From contig JALDRC010000006.1 in assembly GCA_031316115.1 (NCBI GenBank), positions 1 to 64,000 of the forward strand: a DNA stretch of 64,000 nucleotides, in the 5' to 3' direction. A program made the translations under genes and the position numbers. The notes beneath the pieces were generated by a model that worked only from the letters and a program-made list of their open reading frames with translations, was not told the origin of the DNA and made no database searches. Position 1 is the stretch's first letter. Each line of letters opens with the position of its first letter. Below, one piece after another: positions 27,942-37,250 of this stretch. The stretch comes from Nitrososphaeraceae archaeon. Lineage in GTDB: Archaea > Thermoproteota > Nitrososphaeria > Nitrososphaerales > Nitrososphaeraceae.

Positions 27942-28829
27942 ATGAATCAATTAAAGATCTGGATCACAATTGTGTCGTTATCTATCATTTGGGGTTCAAG
28001 CTTTATAGCTATAAAGATAGTTCTAGATTTTATTCCTCCTCTATTTGCCTTTGGAATTAGATTTCTGTTGTCAGGATGTACTTTGATTTTAGTGTCATAT
28101 TTCCACAATAAAAAGGATTTTGAAATTAAAAAGATCTTATTTTGGAGAAACTCACTTTTTCTTGGTATTTTTTTTATAGTAGGAGGACAGGGATTACTTG
28201 CTTGTGGAGCACAATATCTTTCTTCAGGAATGACAGCATTATTAAATTCGACAATTCCATTATGGGTGATTTTAATCCTAATTTTTGGATTCCATACAAA
28301 AACCACGTTACTAGCTAAATTAGGTTTGTGTCTAGGTTTTGGTGGAATGATGTTACTTGTAGGTCCTTCTATTGAAAATGATGAAATCAATATTGTAGGA
28401 ATTATTTCATTAATATTAAGCTCATTATTTTGGGCTTTTGGATCTATACTTTCTGATAAATTATCTACTCCAAATAATGTATTTCTTTCTGCTGGGATGT
28501 TTATGTTTATTGGAGGAATAATTTTAATATTTTTAAGTTTTATCTTTGGAGAAACTATTTTATTTACATCATCACATATAGACTCGAACTTTATTTTATC
28601 ATATCTATTTTTAATATTTATATGTACTGTAATAGGATATGCTGAATTTTATTGGTTACTAAAGAAAACGACAGCACCAATAGCAAATACATTTGCATAC
28701 ATAGTTCCTATTGTAGCTATATTTTTAGGATGGTTTATACTTGACGAAGCTATAACCTATCTAACAATTATAGCAACCATAATCATTTTGATAGGTGTAG
28801 CTTTAATTATTATAAAATCGAATCGATAA
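27942..28829 (+). CDS. EamA/DMT-family transporter
   Basis: This 295-residue protein has ten helices in two EamA halves (about 5-135 and 148-290). The first half starts IWGSSFIAIKIVLDFIPPLF, the DMT signature, and the second half is SLFWAFGSILSDK, then AEFYWLLKKTTAPIANTFAY. Family members (RhaT/YdcZ/RarD-like) export amino acids, nucleosides or other small metabolites. The substrate is not visible. Own promoter upstream. Confidence 0.92.
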   Translation: MNQLKIWITIVSLSIIWGSSFIAIKIVLDFIPPLFAFGIRFLLSGCTLILVSYFHNKKDFEIKKILFWRNSLFLGIFFIVGGQGLLACGAQYLSSGMTALLNSTIPLWVILILIFGFHTKTTLLAKLGLCLGFGGMMLLVGPSIENDEINIVGIISLILSSLFWAFGSILSDKLSTPNNVFLSAGMFMFIGGIILIFLSFIFGETILFTSSHIDSNFILSYLFLIFICTVIGYAEFYWLLKKTTAPIANTFAYIVPIVAIFLGWFILDEAITYLTIIATIIILIGVALIIIKSNR

Positions 28830-29190
28830 AAGATAGGCTAAACAATGTATTAAATTGAAAAATCTTAAAAATCTCGCATGAGATATTAAATATTAATAAC
28901 AATTTTTACTATGTTATCATTGGCTTTACTTAGAGTACGTAGAAGGGCTGTAAAATTTATTAAATTACAATTAAAAGAAAATGTTGAGTTTTAATGTAAA
29001 TTTGAATGTTGATTCGAATTATTTTATTAGTTTTATATTTATTACTGATTTACTTTTTTAGTTTATTAGATAGAAAATTATAAAATAACTCAATTTCTTT
29101 TATTACTTGCATATAAACATATGTGCTTACTAATTTTAAATAGAAATATGCTTGTTTCTTTAATAGTCCATTATATAGTCAATTAAATTG
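28830..29190. other. intergenic, no supported gene
   Basis: Only a 27-codon basic frame (28911-28994) opens on the plus strand, too short to support. Confidence 0.4.
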
Positions 29191-30024
29191 TTAAGGTTGA
29201 CGGTTCTCCTCTGAATGTTTAATTTTATCGTGTTCGGAATTATAAGCAAAACTTGGATATAAGGTCATTCCTCCATCTACCAAAACTGTAGTTCCAGTAA
29301 CATACCGAGCTTTATCTGATGCTAAAAATTCAACCACATTGGCAATTTCCTCTGGTTTTCCTATGCGGCCAACAGGTATTCTCTTCAGAACATTTTCTAG
29401 TTCTACCTTATTAGTTTGAAGTTCAATATTCATATCAGTTTCGACTGCTCCCGGTGCTACAACATTTGCTCGAATTCCATATTTTGCCAATTCTAATGCC
29501 ATAGTTTTAGTCATCATTTCTATTCCAGCCTTTGATGTAGCATAGGGAACATAATGAGGTTTAGGTATAACCTGATGAACAGAAGATATATTGATAATAC
29601 ATCCTCCCTTTGGATCCTGCTGTTTCTGCATATATCTTACAGCTTCTCTACTACATACAAAAGGACCGGTGAGATCTACAGAGATAATTTGATACCAATC
29701 AGAAAGAGTTGTTTCAGTTAGTGGTATGTCTTTCTGAATTCCAGCATTATTTACCAAGACATCTATTCTTTTATAGTGCTGGATAGTCTCTTCAATTAAA
29801 CGAATACAGTCTTCTTCTTTTGATATATCTGCTGTTATAGATATGGAATCACAGTTTGAATTAGAACTCTTTATTTGTTCAGATATATATTGAGCTTCAT
29901 TCGGCTTTCTTGAATTTACTACTATTCCATAATATTCATTAGAATTTGCAAATGCTAATGCGATTGCTTTTCCTATTCCTTTGCTGGAACCAGTAACAAC
30001 AGCTACTTTTTTATTTTCTGACAT
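29191..30024 (-). CDS. short-chain dehydrogenase/reductase (FabG/glucose-dehydrogenase-like)
   Basis: This 277-residue Rossmann-fold oxidoreductase has a TGSSKGIG cofactor loop (12-19), NNAG (91-94), catalytic Ser in INISSVHQ, and Y-x-x-x-K in YATSKAG. PGAVETDM and the C-terminal YVTGTTVLVDGGMT complete a classical SDR. The Ser-Arg/Lys at the end of strand 2 (NSRKP) suggests NADP(H). The substrate could be a sugar, a 3-oxoacyl group or another alcohol. Monocistronic. Confidence 0.92.
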   Translation of the reverse strand: MSENKKVAVVTGSSKGIGKAIALAFANSNEYYGIVVNSRKPNEAQYISEQIKSSNSNCDSISITADISKEEDCIRLIEETIQHYKRIDVLVNNAGIQKDIPLTETTLSDWYQIISVDLTGPFVCSREAVRYMQKQQDPKGGCIINISSVHQVIPKPHYVPYATSKAGIEMMTKTMALELAKYGIRANVVAPGAVETDMNIELQTNKVELENVLKRIPVGRIGKPEEIANVVEFLASDKARYVTGTTVLVDGGMTLYPSFAYNSEHDKIKHSEENRQP

Positions 30025-30481
30025 ATAATTTATTAAGGAATATAGGTTAAAAATATGATGATTATTCCTTTTATTAAATAATAAAACCCAAATATCAAAT
30101 TTAATGAGTCATTTTCTATTTATTATCTAAACATAAAATAATTCATGGTTGCAACCTTTTTACATATTAGAATTCTTATCAATGTAAAGCAAGAATTATT
30201 GGGTAAACTGAATTATAAAGTATGCTGTGAGGTATCATAGATTATCCTAGCAAAAATGCATATATGTTAAATCTATTATACGTCTTCAGTATAGAAAATA
30301 CCTCTACTTTTAGCTTTATTACGATATATATACAACAGGTTCGAAAAGATATATCTTAGAGAAGATTGCCCATCATTTACAATTATTAACTTTATTATAT
30401 TGAAGATATTACAACTCGACTTGGAATAAATACATTTATTTTTTTTTGGAACACATCTCTAGTTTTAGTAAATATAAATTT
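30025..30481. other. intergenic, no gene seen
   Basis: AT-rich spacer between the SDR gene and the end of the oxidase operon. Nothing recognised. Confidence 0.4.
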
Positions 30482-32692
30482 CTACCGCGCACGATGTCTA
30501 AGTTTTTGAAAAATATGAGATATAGAATCATCCTTTTCTTTTATTACCAAGACTATTGTTGATGCTATAAATATAACTTGCATTATTTCTAGTGACATAG
30601 ATATATCGTCATATGGAGCGTCTAATCCAAATATTTTTTCAGGTGGATTTGTAAACAACCAGGATAATATCAAAATGGAAGATATCCCAATTCCGATGTA
30701 AAGTCTTTTTCTACTCCAGTTACTTTTTAGATAAGGAACAATCCAAAAGATTTGTGCTAATCCTGTTACTAAAAAGAATAAAACAAATTTCATATCAAAT
30801 TGGACACTAATAAACAAATATATAAGAAAAATCGTCCCTAAGCCACCAAACAGATACCAGATTCTTCCCCATCTCTTTACTAAAGGTAAAATCCAAAAGA
30901 TTTGAATGATACCACTTAAAAGAAGGAAGATAGATGGTTTTGATTCAAATCCCATAAATAGAGATACTATTAATATATGAGATATTCCTGCAATTGCAGT
31001 AGAGATAATAGCAACATAAAAAATAGTATTATGTTTAGATAAAAATTTATATTTTTTGTTTAAGGTATTAAATAGGTTGTATGCAAATATTATTTGTCCA
31101 ATACCGACAATTATTGCAAAAAATAGCATCAACGGCATAGACCAAGCAAATTCATCTGGAGCTATAGCCTCTCTTCTAATAAATCCTGCAAAACCAAGAT
31201 ATGTAAAAAGAAATGCTATTCCAAATCCTCCTATTAATGTGAGAAGAAGATGAAGAATTCCGAGTGTTTTATTAAATGCTACCTTGATTATACTTGGAAT
31301 AATGGAATATATTAATCCCATAGCGAACAATACACTTCCCATCAAGATCGTTAAGTGAATATGTCCAACTATATTCAATGTATTGTGTAAATATACATCT
31401 TGACCCCACCATCCTGTTTGTGTACCACTATATCCTCCAAATGCCCATCCCGCTATCCCAGATAACATAAATAGTGAAGTAAGATTCCATGATATTTTTG
31501 AACGAAATATGTACATCATTATAGTCATTATAGTTAGACCAGATGGAAATATGATAGCTAGACTTGATGTTTGTGCAATAAATTTTAACCAATCTGGATT
31601 TGGCATATCCATAAATGCATGATGAGTAAAAACAGTCATTGTAAAAACAAAATAAAATGGCCAAGACCTGTATGCCCATTTATCATAAGAAATTATTTTT
31701 CTAGCGTAACGTGGAATATAATAATAAGCTGCACCAAGAAACGAAAACAAAGTAAAGTATACTATAGGATGGCCAAAAAACCACCATGCATCTTTTGTGA
31801 ACAACCAACTTGGTTGAAAATCAGGATTAAGAAGATAAGTAAAACCAGTAAAAAGTTGAATAAATAGTCCAAAATTCCCAACAAATTGCACCATTGCGTT
31901 AACAAATATACCTACTACTACTATTGACATTGCAGGTATCGCTGTTCTATATTTTTTAGGAAACCAAGAGCTAATGCCTAAAACAGATATCCATCTAACA
32001 GATGGAGGCAGGTATTGAAGAGTAAGAGATTCATCTCTTTTTTTATCTTCTTTATTTATACTATCTTCATGGATTTCAGTACTATTATTATTTTCATCTA
32101 ACTTTGTTTGTTCAGTTTTCTGAATACCTGCTGCAATTTTGCCAGATAAAACTGTGGCAATAATATTGATACAGAACATCACCAACGCAATACCTATTAA
32201 TACATCACCTACCAAAAATATTACTGCAGAACTTATACTCCATCCATCGTTACCAGAATGGAATGTTAGTGGCATAAGATTATACCAACCTGCACCGAAA
32301 AACATTGTCCCTGCGATTATTAAAAAAATTACACCGGAATTTAAGAAACAAAATGATAATATTGCTAGATTTATATTGAATAGGGGTTTTTTTCCAAATT
32401 TACTAACTAGATAGTAACTTATTCCAACAGTAAGCATAGAAATAAATCCAAAGAACATTAGTTGACCGTGAATAGTCAAAGATGCGTAAAATAATCCTAG
32501 TGTTTGATCTGGATTGACAAAGATGAATGCATTTGATTGTATTAAACGCATCAGTAAAGCTAAAGAACCTGCAATTAAAAAGTAAATGATAGAAGCAATT
32601 ATAAATAGAATAGTTAAATCAGAGATTTCTTTTTTGACTTCATATTTTGGTATTGGACTTTCTTCTTTTTCATAAAATTCAAATTTTGACAT
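30482..32692 (-). CDS. heme-copper oxidase subunit I, B-type (ba3-like)
   Basis: This 736-residue catalytic subunit of a terminal oxidase reduces O2 and pumps protons. Ligands are visible: H75 (TIHGQLMF, low-spin heme), H308 and cross-linking Y312 in HPIVY, H357-H358 (THHAFMD) for CuB, and H444/H446 in GHIHLTI for the hemes. HPIVY, with Ile where A-type enzymes have Glu, and the 49-residue gap to the His pair match ba3-type oxidases. A charged loop (about 186-225) sits between helices. The C-terminal 250 residues add several helices beyond the 12-helix core. It follows subunit II by 34 nt on the same strand. Confidence 0.93.
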   Translation of the reverse strand: MSKFEFYEKEESPIPKYEVKKEISDLTILFIIASIIYFLIAGSLALLMRLIQSNAFIFVNPDQTLGLFYASLTIHGQLMFFGFISMLTVGISYYLVSKFGKKPLFNINLAILSFCFLNSGVIFLIIAGTMFFGAGWYNLMPLTFHSGNDGWSISSAVIFLVGDVLIGIALVMFCINIIATVLSGKIAAGIQKTEQTKLDENNNSTEIHEDSINKEDKKRDESLTLQYLPPSVRWISVLGISSWFPKKYRTAIPAMSIVVVGIFVNAMVQFVGNFGLFIQLFTGFTYLLNPDFQPSWLFTKDAWWFFGHPIVYFTLFSFLGAAYYYIPRYARKIISYDKWAYRSWPFYFVFTMTVFTHHAFMDMPNPDWLKFIAQTSSLAIIFPSGLTIMTIMMYIFRSKISWNLTSLFMLSGIAGWAFGGYSGTQTGWWGQDVYLHNTLNIVGHIHLTILMGSVLFAMGLIYSIIPSIIKVAFNKTLGILHLLLTLIGGFGIAFLFTYLGFAGFIRREAIAPDEFAWSMPLMLFFAIIVGIGQIIFAYNLFNTLNKKYKFLSKHNTIFYVAIISTAIAGISHILIVSLFMGFESKPSIFLLLSGIIQIFWILPLVKRWGRIWYLFGGLGTIFLIYLFISVQFDMKFVLFFLVTGLAQIFWIVPYLKSNWSRKRLYIGIGISSILILSWLFTNPPEKIFGLDAPYDDISMSLEIMQVIFIASTIVLVIKEKDDSISHIFQKLRHRAR

Positions 32693-32726
32693 AATAAATT
32701 GCTCCTATATAGAAAAACCTAAAAAA

Positions 32727-33413
32727 TTAGGTTGCATGGATGGTGATCTCAGAAATCATATAAGGATGTAGCCAACCACAATACTCTAAACATCTTATAG
32801 TATATGTTCCTGGTTTATCAAATGTATAATAAAAAACATTATCATATCCAGGAACAACTTGCATTTGCATTAGAATTGAATCCATACTTTTTGAACTAGC
32901 TAAAATACCAAATCCATGATTAACGTCCTCAGAATTAGCGATAAATTTTACTGTTTCCCCAGCTTTGACATGTATTTCTTTATTAACCTTCAAACCATTA
33001 CTACTTTTATTTTCCTGTAGTAATTGAGCTTGTTCAATAGAGTTACTATTATTTTTATATGTATAACCTCCATCTTCAAATTCCCAAAACCATTGACCTG
33101 CAGTTATTTTTATAACATGAATAGTTTGATTTTCGGAAATGTTATCGAAAGCCATTGATGGCATCCAAGGAATTCCAAGATACCAAAACCAGATTAATAT
33201 TCCAGCGACAAAAATTGCCCAATATCTCTCGGCATGGTACTTGTATAAACGGTATTTAGCTTGATCCAAACCGGATAACCTAATCTTGTTAGACCTAGTG
33301 GATAATATTACATATATAATAAAACCAGTAGTCAAAAGAATTGCTACAGTCAATGTCTCTACTAACCAAGGAGTTCCAAATCCCAGATCAGATGCAAGAT
33401 TAACTTCTCCCAA
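32727..33413 (-). CDS. heme-copper oxidase subunit II (CuA cupredoxin)
   Basis: This 228-residue subunit accepts electrons for subunit I. Two membrane helices (about 17-37, 62-82) precede a cupredoxin with a complete CuA site: H166 (VNHGFGI), C208-x-E210-x-C212-x3-H216-x2-M219 (RCLEYCGWLHPYM). The aromatic patch GQWFWEF (106-112) is the usual electron entry. It is the first gene of a two-gene operon with subunit I. Electrons probably arrive from a small cupredoxin such as the one encoded divergently at 33533. Confidence 0.95.
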   Translation of the reverse strand: MGEVNLASDLGFGTPWLVETLTVAILLTTGFIIYVILSTRSNKIRLSGLDQAKYRLYKYHAERYWAIFVAGILIWFWYLGIPWMPSMAFDNISENQTIHVIKITAGQWFWEFEDGGYTYKNNSNSIEQAQLLQENKSSNGLKVNKEIHVKAGETVKFIANSEDVNHGFGILASSKSMDSILMQMQVVPGYDNVFYYTFDKPGTYTIRCLEYCGWLHPYMISEITIHAT

Positions 33414-33496
33414 CTTGTTATTTCTAGGTGTAGTTGCTATTATATTTTTACGAAAATCTTAAAGAATCGGACATATTTTCTAATCTTGAATATCAT

Positions 33497-33512
33497 ATAA
33501 TATAATATATAC
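33497..33512 (+). promoter_or_regulatory. TATA box of the cupredoxin gene
   Basis: An ATAATATAATATATAC run is centred 28 nt before ATG 33533. It lies in the 119-nt divergent region shared with the oxidase operon. Confidence 0.45.
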
Positions 33513-33532
33513 TCGTCTGTATAATTTTTTTT

Positions 33533-34039
33533 ATGAATCCAGTTTACTCGAAAGTTATCTTTGGAATCGGAATTATTCTATCTGTTAGCGCCATAATATC
33601 AATTTATGTGACTTCAATAGCAATTACTAATCAAGATTTTAAACCAAGCCCTTCACCTAATACTTCATCATCTTCTCAAACATCTTCTGCCCAAACCAGC
33701 TCTACAAGTAATACAAAAGAGACAAATGGTCAAACCGTTACCATAGATATCCCACAAGGAGCGGGTAATCAACTTGCATCACTAGATAACAAATATTATA
33801 GTCCTAATACGGCAAATGTGACAATGGGTAATACAATCACTTGGGTTAACAAAGATATTGCACCTCATACTGCAACATCTGGGAAAGATGGTTCGGATCC
33901 TAGTTCCGGTAAGATCTTTGATACAGGAGAGATCCCACCCGGTTCTTCAAAATCGATAACTATAGATCAGAAGGGTAACATACCATATTATTGCACTATT
34001 CATCCTTGGATGGTTGGATCTAGTTTAAACGTCTCTTGA
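33533..34039 (+). CDS. plastocyanin-like blue copper protein
   Basis: This 168-residue type 1 cupredoxin has an N-terminal signal anchor (about 7-30) and a Ser/Thr/Gln-rich linker (38-66) that lets the domain reach over the surface layer. Copper ligands are H112 (APHTATSG), C154, H157 and M160 (YYCTIHPWM). Such proteins replace cytochrome c in thaumarchaeal respiration. Its gene is divergent from the CuA/ba3 oxidase operon, which makes it a good candidate for the oxidase's electron donor. Confidence 0.93.
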   Translation: MNPVYSKVIFGIGIILSVSAIISIYVTSIAITNQDFKPSPSPNTSSSSQTSSAQTSSTSNTKETNGQTVTIDIPQGAGNQLASLDNKYYSPNTANVTMGNTITWVNKDIAPHTATSGKDGSDPSSGKIFDTGEIPPGSSKSITIDQKGNIPYYCTIHPWMVGSSLNVS

Positions 34040-34274
34040 TAAGTAAGCCATCTATTTTCTTTATTTTCTTTTTTCCAAACCAAAATAAATAATCATATAT
34101 ACTAAAATAAATATCTTGTAGAAGGCTGTGAAAGAAGATTATAATATTAATTAATATTTATAAAAACAAATTAATAATAACATTCTCAGAAACGAGTTTA
34201 TTGACTATAAAAGTTAAAATAAACTTAATATTAGAAAATCTTTTAACCAGTCCTCTGTAAAATATGTATAATAC

Positions 34275-34454
34275 TTGGAAATAGAATGTGATGAATGTAA
34301 ACAAAAATTTCAAAATAAAAAGTTATTAGGAATTCATCTAAAAAGTAATCATATCAAGGCATTTTGTGGAGCATGTAAAAAAGAATTCAAAAACAAAGAA
34401 CTTTTAAAAGAACATGTCCAAAATTATCATTTAATAGATACCGACAATACATGA
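34275..34454 (+). CDS. small protein with two tandem C2H2 zinc fingers
   Basis: A 59-residue frame consists almost entirely of two fingers: C-DE-C...H-LKSN-H and C-GA-C...H-VQNY-H, each with the C-x2-C-x12-H-x4-H spacing and the central F and L of classical fingers. TTG 34275 is the start, because TAA lies two codons before it. It ends 18 nt before the glycosidase gene at 34473, so it may be cotranscribed and could regulate it or bind nucleic acid. Too short for most gene callers. The repeated C2H2 pattern makes it convincing. Confidence 0.8.
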   Translation: MEIECDECKQKFQNKKLLGIHLKSNHIKAFCGACKKEFKNKELLKEHVQNYHLIDTDNT

Positions 34455-34472
34455 TTGTAGAGGGAAGAATTT

Positions 34473-35837
34473 ATGAGTCCAAATCTTAATAAATTACTCG
34501 AAGATTCGAAAACAACTCTTGAAGGAAATTGGGAAGGAAATTTCACCATCCCTTCGGCGACACTTTATCCACACCAATGGAGTTGGGATTCAGCATTTAT
34601 TGCTATTGGAAATTCTTATTTTGATACACAAAGGTCGATTAAAGAATTAAAATATTTGTTTAATGCTCAATGGAAAAACGGTATGATCCCACATATTGTT
34701 TTTAATGATAAGGAAAAGACATATTTTCCTGCTGCGGATTTTTATGATATTAAAAGATCTGCTAATGCTCCAAAAAATATTGGAACTTCATGTATGACTC
34801 AACCTCCTGTTCATGCAATATCATGTTATTATGTATATAAAAATGCTAGTGACAAAGATGAAGTAATTGGATTTCTTAAGTGGATATATCCAAAGCTAAT
34901 TGCTTTCCACAGATATTTGATGACTTCAAGGGATCCTGAAAATTCTGGATTAGTTACCATTTTTCATCCATGGGAATCAGGACTGGACGATTCTCCAATC
35001 TGGGATCATGCTTTATCAAAAATAAAAATACAACATTTAATAAAATTCAAAAGATTAGATGTTATTGCAGTAGATGGAGCAAAGGATACAATTCCTGCTG
35101 ATAATATGTATAATAAATTCATTTACATGATACAATTGATGAAAGATTATAATTACGATGAAGATAAATTGTATCAAAATTTTCCTTTTAAAATCAAAGA
35201 CATAGTTTTTAGTTCTATACTCTATGTTGCTAATAAATATTTACTTAAAATTGCAAATATATTAGGAGAATCTAATAATGTTGGTGAAATACAACAATGG
35301 ATTTTTAGAACAAAACAAAATTTTTTTAAGTTTTTCTTTCCTGCAAAAGGACAACAATTAGGAATTACAGAAGATGCATTATTCTATGACTATGATTTAG
35401 TAAACAAAATGTGGATTATAAAACGAACTATTTCCTCCTTAATTCCTATTTATACAGGACTCATATCCAAGAACGATATATCAAACTATGTAAAATGGAT
35501 TTCAAATCATCACTGGTGCGGAGATGGTCAATGTCATACTTTTGCTTTGCCTAGCACTGATTTAAAAGAAAAATATTTCAGAGAAAAAACCTATTGGAGA
35601 GGACCAATATGGGTTAACACAAATTGGCTAATTTACCTTGGTTTACTTAGATATGGATATCCGGATCTAGCAGAACACATAAAACAAGGAATATTTGAAT
35701 TGGTTTCCAACCATGGTTTCAGAGAATATTACGATCCCTTTACTGGGCAGGGATTAGGCGGTAAAGCATTCTCTTGGACTGCTGCTCTTGTGATAGACAT
35801 GATAGAGAATAAAGGAATAGGTATTCCACCAGAATAG
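34473..35837 (+). CDS. GH63/MGH1-like (alpha/alpha)6-barrel glycosidase
   Basis: This 454-residue cytoplasmic protein has no signal peptide. LYPHQWSWDSAFIAIGNSYF (about 30-49), QPPVHAISCYYVYK, HPWESGLDDSPIWD and YWRGPIWVNTNWLIYLGLLR are the blocks of the mannosylglycerate-hydrolase-type family related to GH63 and GH37. The Asp in GLDDSP is the likely general acid; the basic Glu probably lies near GFREYYDP. The substrate may be a compatible solute such as mannosylglycerate, glucosylglycerate or trehalose. It sits directly behind the zinc-finger gene and before the CtaG-like gene. Confidence 0.88.
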   Translation: MSPNLNKLLEDSKTTLEGNWEGNFTIPSATLYPHQWSWDSAFIAIGNSYFDTQRSIKELKYLFNAQWKNGMIPHIVFNDKEKTYFPAADFYDIKRSANAPKNIGTSCMTQPPVHAISCYYVYKNASDKDEVIGFLKWIYPKLIAFHRYLMTSRDPENSGLVTIFHPWESGLDDSPIWDHALSKIKIQHLIKFKRLDVIAVDGAKDTIPADNMYNKFIYMIQLMKDYNYDEDKLYQNFPFKIKDIVFSSILYVANKYLLKIANILGESNNVGEIQQWIFRTKQNFFKFFFPAKGQQLGITEDALFYDYDLVNKMWIIKRTISSLIPIYTGLISKNDISNYVKWISNHHWCGDGQCHTFALPSTDLKEKYFREKTYWRGPIWVNTNWLIYLGLLRYGYPDLAEHIKQGIFELVSNHGFREYYDPFTGQGLGGKAFSWTAALVIDMIENKGIGIPPE

Positions 35838-35908
35838 TTTGGTTTAATAAAAATTCACTCTTTTGTGTTTTAATTAAATTTATCTTTATTTTATTTTGAT
35901 ATAGGATC

Positions 35909-35920
35909 ATTATATTAATT
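35909..35920 (+). promoter_or_regulatory. TATA box before the TTG-started CtaG-like gene
   Basis: CATTATATTAAT is centred 27 nt before TTG 35941 and supports a leaderless TTG start. Confidence 0.4.
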
Positions 35921-35940
35921 ACCAAACGCAATTATTCTTA

Positions 35941-36666
35941 TTGAGATTTTGGAAAGAAAAGCGTAATTCACTGATTATCTTTTCGTTCTTATTATTAATA
36001 TTGATATTTTTTTCTCAAGATGATAAAATAGAATCTCTAGAAAAAAATTTATCATTTCATATGATTGTTGAACACTTAATTTTTTTTATCATTGGGGTCA
36101 GTATAGTTTTACTTAATGAATCGATCTTAAAGATTCTTAATAATACTCTTCTAATTTTTAAAAACTCAAATAACAATCAATTGAAGTTTGAAAAATTTTC
36201 TTTTTTGTTTTTATTGAATATAATCGTTAAAAGGTGGAAATCATTTTTAAAAATAATTTTTATGTTAAATCATCATCCTGTGATATGGATTATCATAGCA
36301 ATTGATATTATGATTTTTTGGCATATTCCATTTTTTTTTGATTTAGCATTTCTTGATAATTTTACTCATATTTTACAGCATCTATCATTTATTATTGTTG
36401 GCGCATCAGTTTATATGGCTATCAGAAATTTTGGAGAGTCATTTAATTTAATTTTATTAGTATCTTTGATAGGTATGATGGGGATATCTGGAATATTTTT
36501 TAGTGTTGTAGATGATACTGTTTACGTGGTATATGATATTCAACAACATCATGATACTGGATTCTATATGGTTGTGACTTCTCTTGTTATGTTGATTGTA
36601 ATTCTCCCTGTTTATTTGATAAAAAAGACAATATTTCATATTAAATTTACTAATCAAAAAACATAG
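35941..36666 (+). CDS. CtaG/DUF1404-like membrane protein, possible oxidase assembly factor
   Basis: This 241-residue protein has six or seven helices. Paired histidines in membrane segments, VEHLIFFIIGVS (43-54), HIPFFFDLAFLDNFTHILQH and LSFIIVGASVYM, follow the pattern of CtaG_Cox17 and archaeal DUF1404 proteins, which bind or deliver copper to heme-copper oxidases. The ba3-type oxidase genes lie 2.5 kb away, which supports such a role. The TTG start is the only one that keeps the first helix, and a TATA box precedes it. Family assignment is moderate. Confidence 0.7.
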   Translation: MRFWKEKRNSLIIFSFLLLILIFFSQDDKIESLEKNLSFHMIVEHLIFFIIGVSIVLLNESILKILNNTLLIFKNSNNNQLKFEKFSFLFLLNIIVKRWKSFLKIIFMLNHHPVIWIIIAIDIMIFWHIPFFFDLAFLDNFTHILQHLSFIIVGASVYMAIRNFGESFNLILLVSLIGMMGISGIFFSVVDDTVYVVYDIQQHHDTGFYMVVTSLVMLIVILPVYLIKKTIFHIKFTNQKT

Positions 36667-37250
36667 GTAACTAGAAGTTTTCTGCATGATACATATATTT
36701 CCAGAGTTAATATTGCTAAAAAAATGATACTAATCCCAAAATTATAAATCATGATTTATATCCTAAAAATTAGCTTATATTGATTCCACAGATTTATTGT
36801 GAGCCAAAATGTGCTATTTAGTCATTGATAAAGGACATTTATGAACTATGAATAACAAATGTTATTACATTTTTAAAGTAAAACAATTATCTTTTTATGT
36901 TCCTTTCATAAAAGCTCATAATAGAAAATGATAAAAATAAAGGTTTTAATCTGAAGTATTTAAAATATTAGAGGTGAATAAATTGATATATAGAAACGAA
37001 CCAAAACAATCGGCTAGTACTTCTGATTAATTGACAACTTATTTTACTACTCTGGTCTAAAAATTAAATCTAATAAAAATCAATATTTTGAAATGATAAA
37101 TTATACACCCAATGTTAATTCAGTCAAAAAATTATTTTTTGGAAAAGATCTGACTAAAGATCATACAACAAAGTCAAATATTCCTGCTCATTCTCTACTT
37201 TATCATTACATTGTTCTGAATATTAAACATAGAAAAAACTACATTTTTCA
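36667..37250. other. intergenic between convergent genes, no supported gene
   Basis: A 65-codon plus-strand frame (37093-37290) overlaps the end of the next gene and lacks protein-like composition. Nothing else recognised. Confidence 0.4.

Noticed and set aside
28911-28994. 27-codon basic frame with an AT-rich upstream region
   Set aside because: Too short and without conserved features.
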